From NCBI RefSeq assembly GCF_040253585.1, contig NZ_JBELAU010000002.1:310001-374000 (forward strand): DNA of 64,000 nt, given 5' to 3'. The notes beneath the pieces were generated by a model that was not told the DNA's origin, made no database searches, and saw only the letters and a list, made by a program, of their open reading frames with translations. This document shows, one piece after another, positions 8,097 through 15,291 of the stretch. The stretch's first letter is position 1, and each line of letters begins with the position of its first letter. A program made the translations under genes and the position numbers. The DNA is from Emticicia sp040253585. Lineage in GTDB: Bacteria > Bacteroidota > Bacteroidia > Cytophagales > Spirosomataceae.

Positions 8097-8936
8097 ATGA
8101 AAAAAAACTTCATCATTCTGATTGTCATTGCGGTAGCCCTCACGGGCTTTCTTTATTCTCGCCCAAAGGTAGTTGTGAAAGACGAAGCCAAAGCGAATAG
8201 AGATAAAGTTTCGGAAACAAAATCGGATGAAAAACACACCGACGACGATGGCCATGACCATTCAGAAACTTCGCAAGCACCAAAATTAACTGCCGAACAA
8301 GAAAAGAAATTAAACGAATTAAAGCAGAAGCTTGCCTCAGCAAGTGATAAAGTTGCTATCTACGACCAAATCGCTCAGGTATTTATTGCAGCCAATCGTT
8401 TTGATAGTGCTGCGGTTTATGCCGAAAAAATAGCCATTGCAGAACCAAGTACTGAAACTTGGATGCAAGCGGGAGACACTTACTATCAAGCATTTACGTT
8501 GTCGTTACGCCAAGAAAATGTGGCTAACTACGCCGAAAAAACTCGTGCGTGCTACCAAAAAGTATTGGAGAAAAACCCTCGTCAACTACAAGCCAAAACT
8601 AATTTGGCTATGACTTATGTACAATCAGATTCGCCAATGCAGGCAATCATGATGCTTCGTGAAGTAATTACTGAAGAACCGAACTTTGAGCCAGCTTTGA
8701 TGAATTTGGGTGTACTTTCGATGCAATCGGGGCAGTATGATAAAGCCGCCGACCGCTTCAAGCAAGTTATTCGAATCAATCCAAATAACCAAAATGCACT
8801 TTTGGGCTTAGGTTATAGTTTAATCGAACTAAAGCAAAAACCACAAGCAAAAATTATTTTTGAAGACCTCAAGAAAAAAGTAAAAGAGCCAACTTTATTA
8901 GAAGAAGTAAATAAGGCTTTGGAGAGTTTAAAATAA
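8097..8936 (+). CDS. Membrane-anchored TPR protein
   Basis: 279 residues. One N-terminal hydrophobic segment (about 4-20, NFIILIVIAVALTGFLY) is followed by a charged His/Asp-rich linker (KHTDDDGHDHSE) and then tetratricopeptide repeats from about residue 75 to the end. The clearest repeats are EPALMNLGVLSMQSGQYDKA and NALLGLGYSLIELKQKPQA. TPR arrays mediate protein-protein contacts; partner and role are unknown. The lack of a cleavage site suggests an inner-membrane anchor with the repeats in the periplasm. The promoter of the next gene overlaps its 3' end. Confidence 0.8.
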   Translation: MKKNFIILIVIAVALTGFLYSRPKVVVKDEAKANRDKVSETKSDEKHTDDDGHDHSETSQAPKLTAEQEKKLNELKQKLASASDKVAIYDQIAQVFIAANRFDSAAVYAEKIAIAEPSTETWMQAGDTYYQAFTLSLRQENVANYAEKTRACYQKVLEKNPRQLQAKTNLAMTYVQSDSPMQAIMMLREVITEEPNFEPALMNLGVLSMQSGQYDKAADRFKQVIRINPNNQNALLGLGYSLIELKQKPQAKIIFEDLKKKVKEPTLLEEVNKALESLK

Positions 8937-8949
8937 TTTGTTATCTTTG
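8919..8949 (+). promoter_or_regulatory. Bacteroidota-type promoter for the 29-aa protein gene
   Basis: TTG at 8919-8921, exactly 20 bases, then TATCTTTG at 8942-8949. It overlaps the last codons of the TPR gene and drives the small basic protein at 9045. Confidence 0.75.
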
Positions 8950-9044
8950 CGGTTCGATAAAAAGCCTCATTTCGAGTTTTAGAATGAGTTCGTTAGAAAA
9001 AATAAATTTCAAATAATCCTTCGGGAAAATAAATTATTACTATC

Positions 9045-9134
9045 ATGCCTTGCGGAAAAAAAAGAAAAGGTCATAAAATGGCCACGCACAAAAGAAAGAA
9101 GCGTCTTAGAAAGAATCGTCACAAGAAAAAATAA
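9045..9134 (+). CDS. 29-residue AURKAIP1/COX24-domain basic protein
   Basis: ATG at 9045 to TAA at 9132-9134 encodes MPCGKKRKGHKMATHKRKKR and then LRKNRHKKK. It is extremely basic and matches the short proteins annotated AURKAIP1/COX24 domain-containing in Bacteroidota, related to the C-terminus of mitochondrial small-subunit protein mS38. By that relation it is probably a ribosome component that sits in rRNA. It has its own consensus promoter and a terminator hairpin, and precedes the RNase G/E gene, consistent with a translation/RNA neighbourhood. The ribosomal role is inferred from the family. Confidence 0.85.
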   Translation: MPCGKKRKGHKMATHKRKKRLRKNRHKKK

Positions 9135-9143
9135 TTTTTCTTA

Positions 9144-9193
9144 GGTTTAGCAGCGTTATTTTTACGAAAATTAAAAATGAATACTGCTAAACC
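9144..9193 (+). terminator. Nested hairpin after the 29-aa protein gene
   Basis: 10-bp arms GGTTTAGCAG and CTGCTAAACC enclose a second imperfect pairing (GTTATTTTTA with TAAAAATGAA). It is followed by TTCCCTTTTC. It starts 10 bases after the stop codon. Confidence 0.6.
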
Positions 9194-9247
9194 TTCCCTT
9201 TTCATAGCCTAATTATTATTTATTAACCCCTCGATTCTACCTCAACT

Positions 9248-10798
9248 TTGAGCAACGAATTATATATCAGTACCACACAGAAAGGTGATAGGATAGCCCT
9301 TGTTCAAGACAAAAGGCTCATCGAATATCACTTTGACGAGACGGAACATCAGTTCGCCGTCGGAGATATTTATTTGGGGGTAGTCAAAAAAGTAGTGCAA
9401 GGTAATAATGCCGCTTTTGTTGATGTTGGCTATGATAAAGATGGTTTTCTTCACTACAACGAGATTATCTCGTACAACTCTCTCAACAAATTCGTCAAAG
9501 ATGTTATTGCTAAACGCCCAGTTAATCTTCGTTTGAAAGGTTTCAAGATGGAACCCGAAATTGAGAAATTTGGCAAAATCAATGATGTTGTTACGAAAAA
9601 TACTCCCGTACTCGTACAGGTTGTTAAAGAGCCAATCTCAACCAAAGGGCCTCGTCTTTCTTGCGATATTTCGATTGCAGGACGAAACGTGGTTTTAGTG
9701 CCATTCGGTAATTCGGTTAATATCTCTAAGAAAATCACGAATAAGCAAGAGCGTCAAAGATTACACAAAATGGTGTCATCGGTGAAACCCGAAAACTTTG
9801 CGGTGATTGTACGAACGGTAGCCGAAGGCAAAGATATGGAAGAATTGAGCCGTGATATTGAGTTTTGTGTGGAGAAATGGGAAGAAGGAATGAAGGCTTT
9901 GCGTGATGCTAAGCCTCGTGACCGTATCATCAGCGAGATGGGTCGTGCATCATCAATTTTGAGAGATATGCTCAATGATGATTTCGACAATATTTATGTT
10001 GATACTAAAGAAAACTTTGAAGGCGTAAAAACTTTCTTGCATACCATTGCACCCGATAAAGAGAAGATTCTGAAACTTCACACGGGCAAAAACAAGCTTT
10101 TTGAGCAATATGGTATCGAAAAACAAATAAAATCGTTGTTCGGACGCTCAGTTAGTTTACCAAACGGTGGCTATTTGATAATCGAACATACGGAAGCATT
10201 GCACGTTATTGATGTAAACAGCGGTAACAAATCAACCCAAGAAGACGACCAAGAGTCAACGGCACTGGCTGTAAACTTAGAAGCGGCAAAAGAGTTGTGT
10301 CGCCAATTACGTATGCGTGATATGGGCGGAATTATCGTCGTCGATTTCATTGACATGAAGAAAAGCGAGAACCGTCGCATTATTCAGGAAGCAATGAAAG
10401 AAGAAATGAAAGGCGACCGCTCGAAATATACTATTCTTCCGATTTCAAAATTTGGTTTACTTCAAATCACTCGCCAGCGTGTTCGTCCAGAGATGAATAT
10501 CGTTACTCGTGAAACCTGCCCTACTTGTAGCGGAACAGGCACGATTCAGGCGAGTATCATCGTTACAGATTTGATTGAAAACAACCTTGATTATATCCTT
10601 TCAAAACAAAACGAAAGCGGTATAAGCATTGTACTACATCCGTTTATCTATGCCTATTACAGAGAAGGACTTATTTCAAAACAAATGAAATGGTTCTTGA
10701 AGTATAGAACATGGGTAAAACTCATCAAAGATTCTTCTATTGGTATCACTGAGTTTCATTTCCTCAATAAATTGGGCGATGAAATTGAGATTGGGTGA
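9248..10798 (+). CDS. rng: Ribonuclease G/E family endoribonuclease
   Basis: 516 residues, near the length of RNase G. RNase G/E matures rRNA and starts mRNA decay. An S1 RNA-binding domain lies at about 35-110 (VGDIYLGVVKKVVQGNNAAFVDVGYDKDGF). The catalytic DNase I-like core contains HVIDVNSGNK and GGIIVVDFIDM, whose Asp residues bind the catalytic metal. The Zn-link CPTCSGTGTI follows near 420. The start is taken as TTG at 9248 (MSNELYIS) because the family N-terminus begins this way and no ATG precedes it in frame. RNase G rather than E is favoured by the lack of a long C-terminal scaffold. Confidence 0.93.
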   Translation: MSNELYISTTQKGDRIALVQDKRLIEYHFDETEHQFAVGDIYLGVVKKVVQGNNAAFVDVGYDKDGFLHYNEIISYNSLNKFVKDVIAKRPVNLRLKGFKMEPEIEKFGKINDVVTKNTPVLVQVVKEPISTKGPRLSCDISIAGRNVVLVPFGNSVNISKKITNKQERQRLHKMVSSVKPENFAVIVRTVAEGKDMEELSRDIEFCVEKWEEGMKALRDAKPRDRIISEMGRASSILRDMLNDDFDNIYVDTKENFEGVKTFLHTIAPDKEKILKLHTGKNKLFEQYGIEKQIKSLFGRSVSLPNGGYLIIEHTEALHVIDVNSGNKSTQEDDQESTALAVNLEAAKELCRQLRMRDMGGIIVVDFIDMKKSENRRIIQEAMKEEMKGDRSKYTILPISKFGLLQITRQRVRPEMNIVTRETCPTCSGTGTIQASIIVTDLIENNLDYILSKQNESGISIVLHPFIYAYYREGLISKQMKWFLKYRTWVKLIKDSSIGITEFHFLNKLGDEIEIG

Positions 10799-10909
10799 TT
10801 TTTATAACTTTTAGTTAAAGCTCTTGTTTTTCTTCGGTTTAAAACAATTTAATGTTCAACTTTTTCCTATTTATTAAAAAAAGGTTGATTAGAAATTGGT
10901 AAGAATTGT

Positions 10910-10940
10910 TTGTTCATACTACATTTTGTCTTTACATTTG
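10910..10940 (+). promoter_or_regulatory. Promoter of the PIN toxin-antitoxin pair
   Basis: TTG at 10910-10912, 20 bases, then TACATTTG at 10933-10940, 21 bases before the antitoxin ATG. It fits the TTG-N19/21-TAnnTTTG consensus. Confidence 0.65.
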
Positions 10941-10961
10941 TTTATAAAATCATGAGAAAAA

Positions 10962-11204
10962 ATGGTAAATAATCAATTTAATGATGTACAAATTTCATTA
11001 TTAAGGCTTTTAGATAGACCCATCACAGAACAAGAGGTAATTGAGATAAAAGACCTTTTAGTGAGCTATTTTGATAAGAAATTAAAGACTCAAATTGAAT
11101 TTGATATCATTGAAAAAGGAATCAATGAAGCTGATTTTGAAGCCTTACGTAAAGGAACTAAACCAAGCAAAATTGTAAGAAACCGCCATGCAAGCAGTCA
11201 TTGA
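10962..11204 (+). CDS. Putative antitoxin of a PIN-domain pair
   Basis: 80 residues, mostly helical and charged (LLDRPITEQEVIEIKDLLVSYFDKKLKTQIEFDIIEKGINEADFEALRKG). It overlaps the next gene by 17 bases, the layout of a translationally coupled toxin-antitoxin pair. No HTH or MazE-like fold is obvious by eye. The family is not firmly recognised; the antitoxin role is assigned from the partner and position. Confidence 0.7.
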   Translation: MVNNQFNDVQISLLRLLDRPITEQEVIEIKDLLVSYFDKKLKTQIEFDIIEKGINEADFEALRKGTKPSKIVRNRHASSH

Positions 11205-11586
11205 TACAAATTGTTTACTGCTTTCAATTCCGCCCAAAAACCATGAATTTTGGCTCTACGAGGCTTTTAGGCAAAAACGATTTACTTGGATTCTCAGCAA
11301 TGAGATTATTTCTGAATACGAAGAGCAAATTAGCCTTTTCTACTCAGCCAAAACAGCCAATTTTGTTTTAGAAATACTACTTTCTGCATCAAATGTAAGA
11401 TTTGTTGAACCATATTTTCGTTGGCAGTTAGTTTCGGATGCCGATGATAATAAGTTTGTAGATGTAGCAATTGCTTCAAACGCTGACTATATCGTTTCAC
11501 AAGACCGACACCTCCATGCACTCAAAAAACTACAGTTTCCAAAACTAAACATCCTAAAAATTCACCAATTTGAGAAGCTTATTTAA
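11188..11586 (+). CDS. PIN-domain toxin (putative RNase, COG1569-like)
   Basis: 132 residues. The PIN fold starts MQAVIDTNCLLLSI with the first metal-binding Asp at D6. A central acidic residue appears in NEIISEYEEQI, and the C-terminal acidic cluster in VSDADDNKFVDVAIASNADYIVSQD. These residues bind Mg/Mn in single-strand ribonucleases of the VapC type. It belongs to the group annotated as 'putative toxin-antitoxin system toxin component, PIN family'. It overlaps the putative antitoxin gene by 17 bases. Confidence 0.87.
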   Translation: MQAVIDTNCLLLSIPPKNHEFWLYEAFRQKRFTWILSNEIISEYEEQISLFYSAKTANFVLEILLSASNVRFVEPYFRWQLVSDADDNKFVDVAIASNADYIVSQDRHLHALKKLQFPKLNILKIHQFEKLI

Positions 11587-11719
11587 TCTCATATTACAAA
11601 GCCTTCATCAAAAATATTTTGGACAAGAATAAAAATTAGGTTATCGGTATTTTTCTATAATTTTGCTTTCCAAACATTTATTTGACCATCTTTTATAACC
11701 TCTACAAAACTCATTTTCT

Positions 11720-12583
11720 ATGAAAAAAGTACTCGCTTTTTTGTTATTTCCTTTACTCACATTCGCACAAGCAGTTGATAAAAAAGAATGGAAACAACTC
11801 TTTAACGGCAAAAACCTTGATGGCTGGAAAGTTAAAATCAGAAACTACGACCTCAATAACAATTATGGCAATACTTTTCGGGTAGAAGATGGTTTAATGA
11901 AAGTCAGATACGATGCCAGTGCTTATCCTGCTTATAATGAGCGTTTTGGGCATATTTTTTATAAAGATAAATTCTCTTATTATAAGATTGCGGTGGAATA
12001 CAGATTTGTAGGCGACCAAGCCATCGAAGGACCAGGTTGGGCAACTCGAAACAGCGGAATTATGGTACATGGCCAAACTCCCGAAAGTATGGGCAAAGAC
12101 CAAGATTTTCCGATTTCGATTGAAGTACAATTATTGGGAGGACTTGGAAAAGGAAATCGTACGACTTGTAATGTTTGTACACCTGGAACAAATATTGTTT
12201 ACCAAAACAAACTCGATAAGCGTCATTGCATCAACTCGACCTCAAAAACTTACGATGGCGACCAATGGGTAAGAGCCGAAGTGACAGTTTTGGGTGATTC
12301 GGCGATTATTCATTATGTTAATGGCGAGAAAGTTTTAGAATACCTAAAACCACAAATTGGTGGTGGAAATGTAAGCGGACACGACGAAAAACTAATGGCC
12401 GAAGTAAAGCTTTTGAAAGAAGGTTCGATTTCATTACAGAGCGAAAGCCACCCTGTCGATTTCCGTAAAGTTGAATTATTGAATCTTTGTGGCTGCACCG
12501 ACCCCAAGGCATCGAATTATAAATCGTATTTCGTCAAATCTGATAATACTACTTGTGTTTATAAGAAGGGTAAAAAGAAGTAA
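11720..12583 (+). CDS. Secreted DUF1080 (3-keto-disaccharide hydrolase fold) protein
   Basis: 287 residues with a signal peptide (residues 1-16, MKKVLAFLLFPLLTFA). The DUF1080 beta-sandwich starts with WKQLFNGKNLDGWKVK and includes RNSGIMVHGQ and the terminal VDFRKVELLNL. A short Cys-containing tail (LCGCTDPKASNYKSY) resembles a surface-protein motif. DUF1080 members include 3-keto-glycoside hydrolases and concanavalin-like sugar-binding proteins, so a role in extracellular carbohydrate processing is likely but the substrate is unknown. It is followed by a GHL6-type hydrolase 28 bases downstream, probably one operon. Confidence 0.85.
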   Translation: MKKVLAFLLFPLLTFAQAVDKKEWKQLFNGKNLDGWKVKIRNYDLNNNYGNTFRVEDGLMKVRYDASAYPAYNERFGHIFYKDKFSYYKIAVEYRFVGDQAIEGPGWATRNSGIMVHGQTPESMGKDQDFPISIEVQLLGGLGKGNRTTCNVCTPGTNIVYQNKLDKRHCINSTSKTYDGDQWVRAEVTVLGDSAIIHYVNGEKVLEYLKPQIGGGNVSGHDEKLMAEVKLLKEGSISLQSESHPVDFRKVELLNLCGCTDPKASNYKSYFVKSDNTTCVYKKGKKK

Positions 12584-12611
12584 TTTCTCGCTAAACCTAA
12601 GTGTATTTTCT

Positions 12612-14711
12612 ATGAAAAAACTATCGTTACTGGGTATTTTTTGCTTGATTCTATCATCAGTTTTCGCCCAAAAACAACCTCTTTGGTGGAAAAAGAATAA
12701 TTTAAGGGTTATTCAGACCAATCTACCCGCGTACGAAGCTGCTAACTTAAACCCTGATTCATTAGTCAAGGATTTAAAAGACTTTTCGGCAAATACCCTC
12801 TTGATAAATGCGGGCGGAATTATGGCTTTTTTCCCGAGCAAACTTCCATTTCATTACATTAACCCATACATGAAAGATAATAATATGTTGGGAGAAGTGG
12901 TGCGAAAATGCCATGAAAATAATATCAAGGTAATCGTCAGATTTGATTTTAGCAGAGTACATGAAAGTATTTTTAAAGCTCATCCCGACTGGTGTTATGT
13001 TTCGCCCAAAGGTGAACGCATCATTAATACTGATATGTATGTGGTATCTATCAATGCACCTTACGTGCAGGAATGTGCTTTTAAAATCATTGAAGAGGTG
13101 ATTGACCGTTTTCCAATTGATGGGATTTTCTTAAATATGCCAGGTTATCAAGTCAATAATCCGTATGAGGGAAAATATCATGGAATTGACCAAAATGAAG
13201 CCGATAAAAAGCGATTTGCAGAATTTAGTGGTGGACTGAAATTACCAACCGAAGAAAACAAAGCCGATAGTATCTTTCAAAAATATCTCGAATTTAAGAA
13301 ATTTACGGTTGAAGATTGGGCCGAACGATTGAACAAACTTGTAAAATCGAAAAACGAACAAATTGCGATTTGTACTTATTTCGATAAACACGTTGATATC
13401 ATTCGTCATGAATCTCAGACGAATAGTTTGCCATATTGGCCTTATTCTGCCTCCGAAAACGTCAATAGTGCCTCAACCTCGTTTCCTACGCATATCATCA
13501 GTAATAGTAGTATTCAGCAAATTTCATTTCAGTCTCGTTATAACGCCGTTGAGCCAGAGGAAGTTGGCATTAGACTTTACGAAAACATTGCCAATGGTTC
13601 AGGCTTGGATATTAGCATGATGGGCGATATGAGAGGCTACGAGGATGAACGTAATTTTGGGATTATAAAGAAGATTTATGCTCATCACAAAAAGCATGAA
13701 CAGTATTTTGGAAAATATGCTTCAGTGGCTAAAATTGCCATTATTGCTCCTGGTTCTTGGCCGAGTGGTTTGCCAATGCAGGAATATCGAGGAATTCAGT
13801 TGATGCTAAAAGAAGCTCATATTCCATTTGATTTAATCGAAGATTCGCAAATCGGTCATTTAGCTGAAAAAATAAAACAATACAAATTATTGATTTTGCC
13901 AGATATAACTTACTTGAACTCAGCTTCGATAAAAGCTCTGAAAGAGGCATCTGAGCTTGGTGTTAGTCTGATTGCTACAAACACGACCATGTTTGATAAC
14001 GCAGCTTTGTTAGCAGATTTGTTTGGGGCGAAAATCATCAGTAAAGAAAACGATGGCAGCGGAAACTATCTAAGCCCAACTAATAAAAAGCTTTTCAAGC
14101 GATTTACGAAGCAAAAGATGCTTTTTTGGAAGTTTAATTTAGGTAAATATGATTTTAGTGAGGCCGATTCGGTTTTTCTTCCAATATTAGCCAAAGGCCG
14201 TCCTGGCCCTCCCGAAATCATTGGAGGCCACGAACCAACTGGTTTTTATGGGATGGGTGTCAAGATAAAAAAGCAAAGTAAAAATGTTTTATTACCGATT
14301 AATTTAGGACGACTTTATTATTTGCATGGTTATGAAGAGCATAAGAATATATTGCTTGATGTGATAGATTATGTTTTTCCAGAAGCAAATGAATTGATAA
14401 CAACGAATGCACACGAGCGAGTAGAACTTATTTTACAAAAATATAGTAGAAACACAGCCGAAAATAAACAGAGGACGACGAATGATGGTATGATTCTGCA
14501 CCTTGTAAACTTGACGGGTTTTAGTGGCAATACTTATTTTGAGCCTTTGCCCATTTACAAACTATATTTCAAGATAAAGGCCGATTTTAAACCTTCAAAG
14601 GTATTTTCAATGGTCAGTGAGAAACCTATTAAATTTGTTTGGAAAGATGGTTATGTAGAATTTCAGCTCAATCAGCTCAATGCTTTTGATGGGGTAGTTA
14701 TTGATAGATAA
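12612..14711 (+). CDS. Secreted GHL6-like glycosidase with trimerisation-type domain
   Basis: 699 residues from the ATG at 12612, chosen because a clean signal peptide follows (MKKLSLLGIFCLILSSVFAQ). An earlier in-frame start would overlap the previous gene and bury the signal. Residues about 30-330 form a TIM-barrel of the 'hypothetical glycosyl hydrolase 6' type: NTLLINAGGIMAFFPSKLPFHY, VRKCHENNIKVIVRFDFSR, PIDGIFLNMPGYQ. Around 380-520 a GATase-like (beta-galactosidase trimerisation-like) domain follows (LLILPDITYLNSASIKAL). Catalytic residues cannot be named with confidence. It probably acts with the DUF1080 protein upstream on an exported glycoside. Confidence 0.75.
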   Translation: MKKLSLLGIFCLILSSVFAQKQPLWWKKNNLRVIQTNLPAYEAANLNPDSLVKDLKDFSANTLLINAGGIMAFFPSKLPFHYINPYMKDNNMLGEVVRKCHENNIKVIVRFDFSRVHESIFKAHPDWCYVSPKGERIINTDMYVVSINAPYVQECAFKIIEEVIDRFPIDGIFLNMPGYQVNNPYEGKYHGIDQNEADKKRFAEFSGGLKLPTEENKADSIFQKYLEFKKFTVEDWAERLNKLVKSKNEQIAICTYFDKHVDIIRHESQTNSLPYWPYSASENVNSASTSFPTHIISNSSIQQISFQSRYNAVEPEEVGIRLYENIANGSGLDISMMGDMRGYEDERNFGIIKKIYAHHKKHEQYFGKYASVAKIAIIAPGSWPSGLPMQEYRGIQLMLKEAHIPFDLIEDSQIGHLAEKIKQYKLLILPDITYLNSASIKALKEASELGVSLIATNTTMFDNAALLADLFGAKIISKENDGSGNYLSPTNKKLFKRFTKQKMLFWKFNLGKYDFSEADSVFLPILAKGRPGPPEIIGGHEPTGFYGMGVKIKKQSKNVLLPINLGRLYYLHGYEEHKNILLDVIDYVFPEANELITTNAHERVELILQKYSRNTAENKQRTTNDGMILHLVNLTGFSGNTYFEPLPIYKLYFKIKADFKPSKVFSMVSEKPIKFVWKDGYVEFQLNQLNAFDGVVIDR

Positions 14712-14720
14712 TAACGTTAA

Positions 14721-14978
14721 TTACTCATAAATGTCTTTTCTATGTCCAAGAGTTATTACATCAACAATTAGTTTATCGTCTATAACGCTATAAATAATTC
14801 GATAATCGCCTGTTCGGATACGATAAGCATCTCTCCCTTTCAACTTCTTATAACCATTTGGGCGTGGATTTGTCTCGAGTGATGCAATGGCAATAAAGAT
14901 AGGCTCTGCTATTTTGTTGCTGAGTTTATCTAATTGCTTTTGAGCTTTTTTAGATAAAACAATAGTATAATTAGGCAT
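14721..14978 (-). CDS. RelE/ParE-family toxin
   Basis: 85 residues, full length. It begins YTIVLSKKAQKQLDKLSNKIAEPI and has GYKKLKGRDAYRIRTGDYRIIYSV and ITLGHRKDIYE, the classic RelE mRNA-interferase pattern with basic residues in the central strands and the terminal H-x-K/R. It overlaps the antitoxin gene by 8 bases, which couples their translation. Its stop lies 9 bases from that of the convergent GHL6 gene. Confidence 0.93.
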   Translation of the reverse strand: MPNYTIVLSKKAQKQLDKLSNKIAEPIFIAIASLETNPRPNGYKKLKGRDAYRIRTGDYRIIYSVIDDKLIVDVITLGHRKDIYE

Positions 14979-15177
14979 TTTTTATGTTACGATTTTTTAA
15001 ATAATCGGAAAATAAAATGCGAGTACCATCGTCTTCTTTTTTTGCTTCATCAAACAAACGGATATCCTCCAACTCTTCCAACTCTTCCATTATTGCATCA
15101 AATTCTTTCAAAGGAAGTATTACCGAAATTTTTTTTCCAGTATTGTCAGTAATATATTGTGGGTGTATTGCTGTCAT
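14971..15177 (-). CDS. RelB/Phd-like antitoxin
   Basis: 68 residues from ATG at 15177 (MTAIHPQYITDNTGKKISVILPLKEF). An upstream in-frame start would add 13 residues of unlikely sequence. The N-terminus resembles Phd/YefM-type DNA-binding antitoxins (QYITDNTGKKISVILPLKEFDAIMEELEELEDIRLFDE); the acidic C-terminus would cover the toxin. It is the first gene of the pair with the RelE toxin. Confidence 0.87.
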   Translation of the reverse strand: MTAIHPQYITDNTGKKISVILPLKEFDAIMEELEELEDIRLFDEAKKEDDGTRILFSDYLKNRNIKNA

Positions 15178-15241
15178 ATTGTCTTTATTTATGATAACAA
15201 AAATAGATAAATTCACTCATTTTAAAAATTTTCACAAAAAA

Positions 15242-15272
15242 TAAGCTCTTCCGAAAAATCCGAAAGAGCTTA
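15242..15272. terminator. Hairpin between RelBE pair and sorbosone dehydrogenase-like gene
   Basis: TAAGCTCTT and AAGAGCTTA pair around a CCG-AAAAAT-CCG centre, followed on the plus strand by a T-rich run. On the minus strand it lies 20 bases past the stop of the gene ending at 15292. Confidence 0.6.
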
Positions 15273-15291
15273 CTTTTATTTACAGAATTTT

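Noticed and set aside
12489..12611. Longer N-terminus for the GHL6-like hydrolase
   Set aside because: It would overlap the DUF1080 gene by 95 bases and bury the clear signal peptide that begins at 12612.
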